Position numbers and translations under genes: made by a program
Shown: positions 42,432 through 50,418 of the stretch, piece by piece
Position numbering within the stretch: the stretch's first letter is position 1
Layout of the letters: every line of letters starts with the position of its first letter
DNA from: Clostridiales bacterium
GTDB taxonomy: Bacteria; Bacillota; Clostridia; Oscillospirales; Oscillospiraceae
Length of the DNA: 64,000 nucleotides
Assembly (NCBI GenBank): GCA_029268065.1
Contig: JAJUHC010000002.1
Span: 62,001 to 126,000, forward strand
Reading direction: 5' to 3'
The notes under the pieces: model-generated
Databases searched by the model: none
What the model saw: only the letters and a program-made list of their open reading frames with translations
Told to the model about the DNA's origin: nothing

Positions 42432-43325
42432 GTGACGAAAAGCAGGTTACTGCAGACAATAAGGCTTTGCTTTATAAGGACCGCGAAAGGCAGGGCGGAT
42501 TACATAAGGGCTAAGGGAATATTCAATCACATGGGTGAGGATTCAACCTATATGCCGCGGACAATACCCCTGTATGCCAATTTGATAAGAATACATAACA
42601 ATGTGCATATAGCTTCCGATGTGCGCTTTGTAACGCACGATATTTCACATGACATGCTCAACCTTAAAAGCAAGCGCGAAAAATTGAACTATCCCGTTTT
42701 TTATAAAAAAATCGGGTGCATAGAAATCATGGACAACGTCTACATAGGTGCCGGGGTTACCATTATGAACAACGTCAGAATCAGCGAAAACGTAATCGCC
42801 GCCGCTGGCTGCGTTATTACAAAGGACATACCGCCCAACAGCGTCGTTGCCGGCGTACCCGCAGCGGTTATAAAAAGCCTTGATGAATACCTTCAAAAGA
42901 AAATGAAAGAAACCTCATATCCCCGCGAACTAAAAGCAACGAATCAGATATGCGGAAAAGAGCTGTCCGAGTGGGCGTGGAACGAGTTTTCGGGAAAAGG
43001 GCCGGCTGCGGCCCACGGAAATCCTGATATGCTTTTGTGCCGTCTTAATACCCGCTCATGGTCACTGACCCTTCCCGATAATCTGCAATCAACAAAGAGC
43101 CCAGCTTTTCAAAACGCTTTTTCGAAACGCCCTAAGCCGCAGGGTCAATTACGACCCTGCGGCTTTGTCATTATCTATCTGAAGCAGCGGCACAAACAGC
43201 AGCGGCGTCTGCGGCGTCTAGGAGCGCACATACTCACACCTCCTAATAGATACTCGTTCCATTATATTCGACAGGGTGTGACATGTTTAGAAGAAAAGGC
43301 CGCCGGGTCTGCCCGCCTGCTTTGA
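42432..43325 (+). CDS. Hexapeptide-repeat acetyltransferase, C terminus probably run-on
   Basis: The first about 185 residues form a left-handed beta-helix acyltransferase: IRIHNNVHIASDVRFVTHD with the catalytic-type His, then VYIGAGVTIMNNVRISENV and IPPNSVVAGVPAAVI. Such enzymes acetylate sugars or sugar-nucleotide-derived acceptors. GTG at 42432 follows GGGGTG; an upstream in-frame start runs through the tRNA terminator. After WAWNEFSGKG (about residue 200), where relatives end, the frame continues for nearly 100 residues. That extension has low conservation character and passes straight through a perfect terminator hairpin at 43134-43165. The extension is most likely due to loss of the original stop. 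Confidence 0.75.
   Translation: MTKSRLLQTIRLCFIRTAKGRADYIRAKGIFNHMGEDSTYMPRTIPLYANLIRIHNNVHIASDVRFVTHDISHDMLNLKSKREKLNYPVFYKKIGCIEIMDNVYIGAGVTIMNNVRISENVIAAAGCVITKDIPPNSVVAGVPAAVIKSLDEYLQKKMKETSYPRELKATNQICGKELSEWAWNEFSGKGPAAAHGNPDMLLCRLNTRSWSLTLPDNLQSTKSPAFQNAFSKRPKPQGQLRPCGFVIIYLKQRHKQQRRLRRLGAHILTPPNRYSFHYIRQGVTCLEEKAAGSARLL
43134..43165 (+). terminator. Terminator lying inside the extended acetyltransferase frame
   Basis: A perfect 13-bp stem (43134-43146 with 43153-43165) with a 6-base loop, then TGTCATTAT. It marks the probable real end of the acetyltransferase transcription unit. Confidence 0.75.
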
Positions 43326-43354
43326 TCTCCGGACCGCTCCGAATGCCTTCAGGA

Positions 43355-44503
43355 TTACCACTCGCCGTTTATTTCGGCGTCCACATGGTCTGCGCCGAAA
43401 TCCTTCCTGTCAAAATAGTTGAAGCCCGCGCTGCCGAAGGTCGCGTCGACATTTATCCACCTCGCCTCCGAAGCGCTGTATATCTGATTCCAGGCGTGGT
43501 CGCCCCAGGCGCTGCCGTCAAAGGCGACGCCGGAAATAAATCTCACCCTTACATTGACCGCCCGACACATCGCGACGTACAGGCAGGAGTAGTCGAAGCA
43601 TACTCCTCTTCTTGAACTGAAGGCCTCAACCGCTCCGGAGGACACTTTGGAAGGGTTCCTGGTTATCGCGGCGACCTTCTCCTTATCGTACTTTATATTT
43701 TTGCTGACCCACTTATAGAGCAGATATGCCTTTTCCCTGTCGCCGCTTTCGCCCCCCGCTATATTTCTCGCAGTCTCGTTTATGGCATCGTTCGATTTCA
43801 CGGCCTCGTCGAGCGTCACGCCGTTAAAATACGTTACTACCAGCACGTCTCCCGTTTCCGGGCTAGAGCCTTCAGACCCTTTCTTCAGCGAATCCTTCAG
43901 CATGACCGGTATCCGCTTTGCAAGACCTGAATTCAGAATCGGATTTAGGATGCTGTTTTCGACGAAGCTATATGCCGAGGATCTGCCAAGATATGCCTCA
44001 AGATAGGGGTTGGCACTAAGCCCCGCCGAAAAGCTCAGGAGCAGCGATAATGCCAAAACCATAGCGGCGGCTTTGGGAAGCTGCCATAAGCCGCCGGCTA
44101 TTCCCCTCACGACTCCGTTCATCCCGCAATACGCGAGATACATTTTTTGGGCCAGAGGCTCCAGAACACGCGTGTAAATACGAATTCCTAAAATATGGAT
44201 GGCTCGGTTCAGCACGAGGGTCAGCGCCGATATGAGAACTATATTAATATTGAGATTCCTGAGCGCGGGGATCGCTTTGTAGAGTCTAAGAACCATCGCG
44301 CCACCGCCGCACGAGAGCAGGGCCCTTGAAAGGAGAACCGAGGCGGCAAGGGCGATTATAAACTCTATGGAAACGAGCAGCGTCCATATGGATTCGTGCA
44401 TTTTTTTGTACGAAAAGGGGATGAACATGCCCAGAATGACCGGCAGTGCGAAAAAGCCGATTATGAGCACCGTTATCCAATTGACATTGTCAGTAATAAC
44501 CAT
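43355..44503 (-). CDS. Membrane protein with transglutaminase-like domain
   Basis: A 382-residue protein. The N-terminal 170 residues hold about five membrane helices (CvpA-like in spacing). The C-terminal domain, about residues 215-380, is transglutaminase-like with Cys in RRGVCFDYSCL, His in GDHAWNQIY and Asp in WINVDATFG, a complete Cys-His-Asp triad. These domains in bacteria are usually peptidases or amidases acting at the cell envelope. It lies 108 bases after the zinc-ribbon gene, on the same strand. Target unknown. Confidence 0.82.
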   Translation of the reverse strand: MVITDNVNWITVLIIGFFALPVILGMFIPFSYKKMHESIWTLLVSIEFIIALAASVLLSRALLSCGGGAMVLRLYKAIPALRNLNINIVLISALTLVLNRAIHILGIRIYTRVLEPLAQKMYLAYCGMNGVVRGIAGGLWQLPKAAAMVLALSLLLSFSAGLSANPYLEAYLGRSSAYSFVENSILNPILNSGLAKRIPVMLKDSLKKGSEGSSPETGDVLVVTYFNGVTLDEAVKSNDAINETARNIAGGESGDREKAYLLYKWVSKNIKYDKEKVAAITRNPSKVSSGAVEAFSSRRGVCFDYSCLYVAMCRAVNVRVRFISGVAFDGSAWGDHAWNQIYSASEARWINVDATFGSAGFNYFDRKDFGADHVDAEINGEW

Positions 44504-44611
44504 TATCCGTCCCCTGCGCCGCCCGCTTCACCTCAGTAATATCATGATTTATTTTAGCACACCGCAGTTTTATTGTCCACGCCTTACCTCCGCTGCACGT
44601 TAACAGGACTA

Positions 44612-44872
44612 TTATTCCTTTTCGTCCGGAAGCCTTTCCGCCTTCTTCCCCTCGGTCAGTTTGTTATAGAGCTCTTCTCCCACGCAAAGCTTTGCATATT
44701 TGCACCACGAAATACAGGACTGGATGTCGTTGTACGCGACAAACCCGCATTTGTCGCAGGGAACTGAGATATCGGTGGAAAAAAGCTCGATTTCACTCCC
44801 GCACCGGGGGCAGATTTTGATTGTAAGCGTCGGCGTCCTGAGCCTGCTTACTCCGGGGCATGAGCCGTACAT
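44612..44872 (-). CDS. Small zinc-ribbon protein
   Basis: An 86-residue protein with a treble cysteine pattern: ICPRCGSEIE, then VPCDKCGFVAYN, followed by CISWCKYAKLC. The first two pairs form a TFIIB/rubredoxin-like zinc ribbon. GGAGGGAG precedes the ATG. It lies 31 bases after the 4Fe-4S protein gene and is probably co-transcribed with it. Function unknown. Confidence 0.75.
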   Translation of the reverse strand: MYGSCPGVSRLRTPTLTIKICPRCGSEIELFSTDISVPCDKCGFVAYNDIQSCISWCKYAKLCVGEELYNKLTEGKKAERLPDEKE

Positions 44873-44903
44873 AAACTCCCTCCTCTCTCACTTTGAGTCT
44901 TAT

Positions 44904-45611
44904 TTAGTCCTCCAATATTTGACCGTCTATGGAAACGGTTACCACCCGCCAGGGGATATACTTTCCGCTGCTTTTAAGCGCCGTGACGACCGCGTGCTCC
45001 ATGCCTCCGCAGCAGGGCACCTCCATCTTCACTACGGTAACGCTCTTAATATCGTTATTTCTGATGATGGCCGTCAGCTTCTCGCTGTAATCCACATCGT
45101 CGAGCTTCGTGCAGCCTATCAGGGTCACCCTGTTTTTCATAAACCTTGTGTGGAAATCCCCGAAGGCGTACGCCGTGCAGTCGGCGGCTATCAGCAGGTT
45201 GCAGTCCTTAAAGTAGGGAGCGTTTACCGGCGCCAGCTTTATCTGAACCGGCCATTGCGAGAGCTGGCTTTCGGTTTTTCCTCTTTCCTCTGCGCCGCAG
45301 CTCTTAGGCACGACATGCTTCAGGGTCTTTGACCGGCTCCCCGGGCAGCCGCAGGGCAGCTCCTCCCCCTGCTTGTTCATCTGCTTCTCCTTTACGGCGG
45401 CTTCGTTGAACTCCGGAGCCTCACGCTTATCTATCGTTATCGCTCCCGTCGGACATGCCGGCAGGCAGTTTCCGAGTCCGTCGCAATAATCCTCCCGAAG
45501 GAGCCTCGCTTTACCCTCGATTATGCCGATGGCTCCTTCGTGGCAGGCAGCGGCGCAGAGACCGCAGCCGTTGCATTTATCTTCATCAATTTTTATAATA
45601 TTTCTGAGCAT
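44904..45611 (-). CDS. 4Fe-4S protein with C-terminal cysteine domain
   Basis: A 235-residue protein. Two ferredoxin motifs occupy the N terminus (CNGCGLCAAACHEGAI and the degenerate CDGLGNCLPACPTGAI). A linker with CGCPGS follows, and a C-terminal domain includes LLIAADCTAYAFGDFH, LIGCTKLDD and VPCCGGMEHAV. This layout is widespread in Clostridia next to a Crp/Fnr regulator, as here. It probably acts in electron transfer or as a redox sensor; the partner is unknown. ATG at 45611 has GGAGGG 8 bases upstream. Confidence 0.85.
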   Translation of the reverse strand: MLRNIIKIDEDKCNGCGLCAAACHEGAIGIIEGKARLLREDYCDGLGNCLPACPTGAITIDKREAPEFNEAAVKEKQMNKQGEELPCGCPGSRSKTLKHVVPKSCGAEERGKTESQLSQWPVQIKLAPVNAPYFKDCNLLIAADCTAYAFGDFHTRFMKNRVTLIGCTKLDDVDYSEKLTAIIRNNDIKSVTVVKMEVPCCGGMEHAVVTALKSSGKYIPWRVVTVSIDGQILED

Positions 45612-45636
45612 TTTTTAACCCTCCGTTTATATTTGA

Positions 45637-45666
45637 TTGACTTTTCCGCCTTGATTCTAGTATACT
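45637..45666 (+). promoter_or_regulatory. Promoter of the Crp/Fnr gene
   Basis: TTGACT (45637-45642) and TATACT (45661-45666) are 18 bases apart, 42 bases before the start codon, in the divergent gap shared with the 4Fe-4S gene. Confidence 0.65.
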
Positions 45667-45708
45667 TAAGCCAAAGCGTCTGTTGTTTTTACAACGAAAG
45701 GTTTGGGA

Positions 45709-46371
45709 ATGAAAAAATATCTGAATGTATTGAAAAAGGCCGAGCTCTTTTCGGGGATAAGGGAGTCTGATATCGACGCCCTGATCTCCTGCCTATCGGC
45801 AAGGCCCGTCCATTACGAAAAAGCCCGCTACGTCTATCTAAGCGGGGACGGCTTCGAGGGTATGGGCATTGTCCTTTCCGGTATGCTGCAGATAATCAAG
45901 GAGGACTATTACGGCAACCGCCTTATCATAGCCGAGGTCGGGGAGGGGCAGCTTTTCGGCGAGACCTTTGCCTGCGCCGATATAAAGGCTCTTCCCGTAA
46001 GCGTATACTCCGCAACCGAGAGCGACGTTTTGTTTATTGACTACCGCAAGCTCATTTCACCCTGCTCCGCCGCCTGCTCCTTCCACAACAGGCTTATCTA
46101 CAACATGCTCCGCATTGTGGCCATGAAAAATATCATCCTGAACGAGAAAATCGAGGTCATGTCAAAGCGCAGCACCAGGGACAAGCTCATCGCCTATCTC
46201 TCCTCCGAGGCGCAGAAGGCAAAAAGCAGCCGCTTTTCCATTCCCTTCAACCGCCAGGAGCTTGCAGACTACCTTTCCGTGGACCGCAGCGCCATGTCGG
46301 CCGAGCTTGGCAGAATGCGCGACGAGGGGCTGCTGAAGTTTGAGAAAAACCGCTTTGAACTGCTGCTTTGA
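45709..46371 (+). CDS. Crp/Fnr-family transcriptional regulator
   Basis: A 220-residue regulator. The N-terminal cNMP-binding-like barrel covers about residues 10-120 (GIVLSGMLQIIKEDYYGN, then EVGEGQLFGETFAC). A dimer helix follows, and the C-terminal winged helix has FNRQELADYLSVDRSAMSAE as recognition helix. No N-terminal Fnr cysteine cluster is seen. The gene is divergent from the 4Fe-4S protein, which suggests that protein's gene as a target. The ATG at 45709 was preferred to an in-frame TTG at 45703 for spacing to AAAGG. Confidence 0.88.
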   Translation: MKKYLNVLKKAELFSGIRESDIDALISCLSARPVHYEKARYVYLSGDGFEGMGIVLSGMLQIIKEDYYGNRLIIAEVGEGQLFGETFACADIKALPVSVYSATESDVLFIDYRKLISPCSAACSFHNRLIYNMLRIVAMKNIILNEKIEVMSKRSTRDKLIAYLSSEAQKAKSSRFSIPFNRQELADYLSVDRSAMSAELGRMRDEGLLKFEKNRFELLL

Positions 46372-46539
46372 AATAAAAAAGGGGCTGTTGCAAGACGCCC
46401 TGGTCGAAAAGTAATGTACAAAAATGCGCCTTGATTTGGCCTTAAAAGCCATTTCAAAGCGCATTTTTTTGTTTGTAGGGCCGCTTTTTTGTCCAATTTG
46501 CCATCGCAAATTTGTTTTGCAACAGCCCCTTTTTTATTT
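46371..46539. repeat. 169-bp inverted-repeat element between convergent genes
   Basis: Perfect 23-bp terminal inverted repeats (46371-46393 and 46517-46539) enclose two further hairpins: AAATGCGC/GCGCATTT with an inner TGGC/GCCA stem, and a CAATTTGC/GCAAATTG stem. The left arm begins at the last base of the Crp/Fnr stop codon, and the right arm ends 6 bases before the stop of the opposite gene. With its A- and T-runs it can terminate transcription in both directions. The size and perfect ends also fit a MITE-like element. No second copy is seen in the window. Confidence 0.7.
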
Positions 46540-46545
46540 CAGGGA

Positions 46546-47559
46546 TTACATCCTGCCCTTAAGCCTGTCGAAATAGTGCTCCCCGTAGGTATCGTACTCG
46601 TCCGCTATGATGGGACTTATCGCCTTGTTGAGCGGATGGTTCGGATGCGCAGGGATAAAGTTGCCCGGCGCGCAATACTCGTCTATGGAGCGGCGCACCT
46701 CCTTGCGGATTGCGGCTTCGTTTATCGTCGTTCCGTCCTCGATCACGGCGCTGTCCACGCCGCCCTGAAGCGCCATCTTCTTGCCTACTTCCTTCTGTAT
46801 CCACTTGATGTTGTTCTGCGGTATGACTCCCTGCCATACGTCTACGCCGATCTCCGCCATGTCCGGGGTGATGGGTTCGCAGATACAGTCGGCATGGTGC
46901 TGAACGATCACGCCGCGCTCATGCATGTAGGCGTAAATCCTGGCCCAACGCGGCTTGAGGATCTTTCTCCATGTATCAGGCGATACAAACAGGCTCTTTT
47001 TGTTGCCCCAGTCGTCGTGAATCTGGATGATGTCGGGCTTGATATGATCGCAAATCAGCTTAAGGCACTCGAGCTTGAACTCAGTTAAAACGTCCAGGAG
47101 CTCTCCCATGGCTTCCGGCTCCTCCAGATAGTTTGCAAGAGCGTCCTCAAAGCCCATGAGAGCGTGCGTCATTTCAAACAGCCCGCGGGGCATGCTGAGA
47201 TAGAGGAGCTGGTTTTTCCTGTCGTGGGCCTGAGCCTGCGCCTCGTGGGGCGCCCAGTCGATCTTCATCTTCGAAGGCCACGGTACATCTATGTATTTGT
47301 CCCACTTTGTTATATCTTTGATTACCTTATTCTGCTCGGTAGTAAAGGGCACCGCCGCAGGCTGGCCGGGCTCGAGAACCCAGGTTACTCCCCAGTTATC
47401 CTTGAACTCGCCCGGAGACTGCGTTCCGTGAAAGCCGAAGGCGCGGTCAAACATAGGCTTGCCGGTATAATGCTCTACTGCGCATATGTACTGCGGGTCG
47501 TCACCTTTAAGATGCCTGAGGTAATTTTCTCTCGGTGTAATCTTGTTTGTGAAATCCAT
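46546..47559 (-). CDS. Uroporphyrinogen decarboxylase-family protein (URO-D / MtaA-like methyltransferase fold)
   Basis: A 337-residue TIM-barrel protein of the URO-D superfamily. Helpful segments are DIIQIHDDWGNKKSLFVSP at about residue 180, VIVQHHADCICEPITPD near 220 and MALQGGVDSAVIEDG near 270. Heme-pathway HemE motifs are absent. In anaerobes such proteins are usually corrinoid methyltransferases that move methyl groups from or to aromatic ethers, amines or thiols. No corrinoid protein or activase lies beside it, so it stands alone. It might serve O-demethylation of plant phenolics, which would fit the catabolic island, but this is a guess. Confidence 0.75.
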   Translation of the reverse strand: MDFTNKITPRENYLRHLKGDDPQYICAVEHYTGKPMFDRAFGFHGTQSPGEFKDNWGVTWVLEPGQPAAVPFTTEQNKVIKDITKWDKYIDVPWPSKMKIDWAPHEAQAQAHDRKNQLLYLSMPRGLFEMTHALMGFEDALANYLEEPEAMGELLDVLTEFKLECLKLICDHIKPDIIQIHDDWGNKKSLFVSPDTWRKILKPRWARIYAYMHERGVIVQHHADCICEPITPDMAEIGVDVWQGVIPQNNIKWIQKEVGKKMALQGGVDSAVIEDGTTINEAAIRKEVRRSIDEYCAPGNFIPAHPNHPLNKAISPIIADEYDTYGEHYFDRLKGRM

Positions 47560-47870
47560 GATTCTCCCTCTTTCTCAGAATAGTTTAACATTTTATTACA
47601 AGCGACGGGGACAATGCGTCCCAAAAACGCATCGTCTTCCGGACGCTTCAATAAACAAGCCTTCAGCGAAAAACAATACAAACGTTTAATTCCTAGACCG
47701 TTAGTTCACATTTAATATGTATATCATATTTTCGGATTATATTATATAAATAAATTTTACAAAAATAATAAATATTTTATTAAAAGCATAATTTACTTCA
47801 AAAAAGCCAAAAAAATTAATGCTCAAAGCTCCGCACTGGCAGATAGCTTTAAGCATTAATTTTATCGTAA
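47560..47870. other. AT-rich gap with terminator for the split-barrel gene
   Basis: The part from 47690 to 47810 is strongly AT-rich and would contain the minus-strand promoter of the URO-D gene, without one clear choice. At 47813-47862 a long stem (two blocks, AAATTAATGCT and AAAGCT, with complements) is followed on the minus strand by a T-run, a good terminator for the flavin split-barrel gene. Confidence 0.6.
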
Positions 47871-48263
47871 TCAGAACCTTATTACCACGGGAGGCTCGGT
47901 ATAGGAGCTGATCGTCGCCACGGCGTCCTTGAGATAGAGCACCTCGCAGTTGCCGTCGTCAGCCGAATACCTGCCCTTCAGCCTCGGATTGGTATCGAGA
48001 AAATGCTGCCTGGCTTCCACCCTGTCGTCTTCGATAGCCTTTGCCTCTATCCTTATCCATTTGCCGTCCGTCATGCCGCAAATCTCCACCTTCGGATTCG
48101 CGCTCATCTGCTTTGAAACGTTTTTCGATTTCCCCGTCTGGATATAGAGCTTGTTTTCAAAAATATCCACCACGCCAAAGGGGCGCACCCTGGGCTGGTC
48201 GCCTTCTGCGGTTGCGAGATAAAAAACGCCGCACTTTTTAAGGAACTCGTAAACCTCTTCCAT
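47871..48263 (-). CDS. Pyridoxamine 5'-phosphate oxidase-like FMN split-barrel protein
   Basis: A 130-residue protein of the PNPOx-like family. It has the usual start VYEFLKKCGVFYLATAEGDQ, then RVRPFGVVDIFENKLYI and TGKSKNVSKQMSANPKVEIC, all typical of small anaerobe flavin-binding proteins. These bind FMN or F420/heme and reduce small molecules, but individual substrates are seldom known. GGAGG precedes the ATG at 48263. It lies alone between the URO-D gene and the nucleotidase-like gene. Confidence 0.87.
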   Translation of the reverse strand: MEEVYEFLKKCGVFYLATAEGDQPRVRPFGVVDIFENKLYIQTGKSKNVSKQMSANPKVEICGMTDGKWIRIEAKAIEDDRVEARQHFLDTNPRLKGRYSADDGNCEVLYLKDAVATISSYTEPPVVIRF

Positions 48264-48355
48264 TCTTACACCTCCGTAATTGGAATATTTTAACGCCCGT
48301 AATATAAATATATCACTTTGAATCTGAAAATCAAGTACAAGCTGCAAACTGCGGA

Positions 48356-49186
48356 CTATCCGCTGAACGAAACATCGGCCCCGAAGGCCTTTAATATCTC
48401 ATCCTTCTCCGAATCTTCTATGTAGAAGGCCTCGTCAAGCCTTACCTCCCACGCTCTCAGCGAGAATATGACCCTCTGAAGCTCAGGCGAGTTGAACGAT
48501 GAAATAAGAGCCGTCCTGACCGGAACACTCTCCGACGAAAATTCCTTCTGCAAAAGCGCCACCGTTTTGAACATTTTTGCAAAGGGGCCTTCCGGCACAT
48601 TTTTTTGTATGTTTATCTTCTCATACTCCAGAAACGCCGCCATCCCGTAGTTCTGGTAAATCAGCTCGGCCTCCGAGGAATACTTTATGGAGCTGATGTC
48701 GAAGCCCAGCCTGATCTGATTTATTTCTTCATCCGCCCCGCCGGCAGGAAAACGGATAAGCCCCGCCGCAATATTTGCGCACACGGCCTCCCGGACGTCC
48801 CTCTCATTGGAAGACAGAAAAAGGTCTGTATTGAAAGCGTAAAGATAGGGCCTCAGGCTCGCCCCTCCAACCAAAGCCGCCCGAGAGATTTCCAGCCCGT
48901 AATACTGCAGGGAGTTGAAAATCCGAAGGCTCGTATTTGCTATATTGCGCGACATTACGATAACTTCGGTTCTTCTCTCCCCCTTCAGGAGTGTATTGAT
49001 ATTTAGCAGAGCTTTTACGAGCCGAAACCCTATTCCCGGCTTAAGTATATCCCTTTCGTGCTCTACCTGATAGGCCTGATATTCCATCTGGCCTTTTTCC
49101 TGATAGATCCTGTTTTCCTCCTCCATATCAAAGAGCGCGCTTGAAGAAATACCAATAACCAAATGTTCCCTGCGTTCGGACGGCAT
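48356..49186 (-). CDS. 5'-nucleotidase (NT5C1/PF06189-type) homolog with altered active site
   Basis: A 276-residue protein matching cytosolic 5'-nucleotidase 1-type proteins: LVIGISSSALFDMEEENRIY at the start (the Asp of LFDMEEE is the expected nucleophile region), EVIVMSRNIANTSLRIFNS, and LYAFNTDLFLSSNERDVREA. The later segment that normally reads like FDGDAVLF reads FDISSIKYSS here, so an acidic residue expected in the active site appears lost. The ATG at 49186 has AGGA 8 bases upstream; a TTG just before it is less likely. It may have reduced or changed phosphatase activity. Confidence 0.78.
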   Translation of the reverse strand: MPSERREHLVIGISSSALFDMEEENRIYQEKGQMEYQAYQVEHERDILKPGIGFRLVKALLNINTLLKGERRTEVIVMSRNIANTSLRIFNSLQYYGLEISRAALVGGASLRPYLYAFNTDLFLSSNERDVREAVCANIAAGLIRFPAGGADEEINQIRLGFDISSIKYSSEAELIYQNYGMAAFLEYEKINIQKNVPEGPFAKMFKTVALLQKEFSSESVPVRTALISSFNSPELQRVIFSLRAWEVRLDEAFYIEDSEKDEILKAFGADVSFSG

Positions 49187-49306
49187 CAAATCATTCCTTT
49201 CAGCTTAAGTATCTGATCGCAGCAAATAGCTTATTTCCATTTTTATCCATTGTATCACCCTTTTGTGAAATATTCCACAGTATTTTCATTTTCTCTGTAA
49301 TAAACA

Positions 49307-49340
49307 AAAGCTCCTCGGGTTTTTTGCCCGTGGAGCCTTG
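49307..49340 (-). terminator. Terminator of the shorter FMN-binding gene
   Basis: AAAGCTCCTCGGG pairs with CCCGTGGAGCCTT (one mismatch) across an 8-base T-rich loop; on the minus strand it ends in TTTTGTTT, 9 bases after the stop codon. Confidence 0.7.
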
Positions 49341-49348
49341 AGCTTGCT

Positions 49349-49765
49349 TTATTCCTTTATTTTCGCCTTTTCAAGGGCGTTTTCAACAGCTTTCAAATGC
49401 GCCTTGCAGGTAAGCGTCGCGCCGCTTACCGTGTCCACCTTAAGCGACTGCTCCTTGATGACCTTTTCAAAAAGGCTGCTGGCAACGGCTGCGTTTTTCG
49501 CTTCCGCCCTTTGCTTAATTTTGTCGAGAGCGTCCCTCTTCACCTTGATTTTGGTAACCGCTCCGGAAGAAACCTTCACTTCCACCGAAACGTCTCTGAA
49601 GCTGTCTTTTGTTCCCTTGAACCTGCCTTCAAAGGTTCCGTCCCGCAGCCTCTTGAAATCCACATCGGCTATCTCCATGCATTTTAGCTCGTTCAGGCCC
49701 GGAGCGCTCCTTATCACAGGTATCGCAAGAATTATTAACAGAACAATCACAATTGCTATCCACAT
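49349..49765 (-). CDS. FMN-binding-domain protein, membrane-anchored (second copy)
   Basis: A 138-residue protein. An N-terminal membrane helix (residues 2-19) anchors an extracytoplasmic FMN_bind domain. Near the end DTVSGATLTCKAHLKAVENA contains the SGAT flavinylation motif, whose Thr receives FMN covalently from ApbE. It is a close paralog of the protein at 49947-50408 and lies downstream of apbE, but a hairpin at 49871-49901 separates them. Likely function: covalent-flavin electron carrier on the outer face of the membrane. Confidence 0.85.
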   Translation of the reverse strand: MWIAIVIVLLIILAIPVIRSAPGLNELKCMEIADVDFKRLRDGTFEGRFKGTKDSFRDVSVEVKVSSGAVTKIKVKRDALDKIKQRAEAKNAAVASSLFEKVIKEQSLKVDTVSGATLTCKAHLKAVENALEKAKIKE

Positions 49766-49870
49766 ACCGATTTCCCCTTCCGGCGGGCAGTCCGCTCAGC
49801 GTCCCGCAGCTAAAGCTCGCCTCATTTACGGGCATGATTTTTTCCGCTAATAAATTAAATATTAAAACGC

Positions 49871-49901
49871 AAAAAAAATCAACCTCGCGGTCGATTTTTT
49901 T
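49871..49901 (-). terminator. Hairpin between the two FMN-binding genes
   Basis: Minus-strand AAATC-ACC and GGT-GATTT pair around a GCGA loop and are followed by a run of T. It should end most transcripts after the first FMN-binding gene. Confidence 0.65.
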
Positions 49902-49946
49902 GAGCATTTTTCCATTATTGAGCCGTGATTTGAAAATCGCTTCGCG

Positions 49947-50408
49947 TTAGCTGCATTTTGCCTGTTCGAGCGCGTTTTCGACTGCCTTCAAATGCGCGTT
50001 GCTTGTAAGCGTCGCGCCGCTTATGACGTCAACCTTCAGCGACTGAGCTTTTATCACCTCACCGAAGAGACCTTCTATTGTTTTGCCTTTCCCCAGGTCG
50101 TTTTTCTGCTTGTCGCCCGCTAGGGCGCCCTCTGTAACGCGTATCTTTGTTACTGCTCCCGATGACACCGTGACCTCAACGCCTGCGTTCCTGAGCTTAT
50201 CCTTCGCGCCTATGTACCTGCCAGTATAAACTCCGTCGCGGAGCTTTTTAAAATCAATGTTGGAAATGGACACGTTTTTAAGTTCGTTTCTTCCCGGCGC
50301 GGTAGCTCCGGCCGCAATCCCCAAACCGGCTCCTATTACCGCCACTATTGATAACGCCACTGTCAGCACTCTGATTTTCCCCTTCCTTTTTTTGATTGCC
50401 ATACTCAT
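49947..50408 (-). CDS. FMN-binding-domain protein, membrane-anchored (first copy)
   Basis: A 153-residue protein with a basic N terminus, one membrane helix (about residues 13-34) and an FMN_bind domain. The flavinylation site is in SGATLTSNAHLKAV near residue 128. It begins 10 bases after apbE, which encodes the enzyme that would attach FMN to this Thr. Together with the paralog downstream it forms a small extracytoplasmic flavin relay. The terminal electron acceptor is not encoded nearby. Confidence 0.87.
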   Translation of the reverse strand: MSMAIKKRKGKIRVLTVALSIVAVIGAGLGIAAGATAPGRNELKNVSISNIDFKKLRDGVYTGRYIGAKDKLRNAGVEVTVSSGAVTKIRVTEGALAGDKQKNDLGKGKTIEGLFGEVIKAQSLKVDVISGATLTSNAHLKAVENALEQAKCS

Positions 50409-50418
50409 TTTGCCTTTC

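Noticed and set aside
43283-43615. Small plus-strand frame at the end of the acetyltransferase
   Set aside because: It lies opposite the catalytic domain of the transglutaminase-like gene and has no ribosome site.
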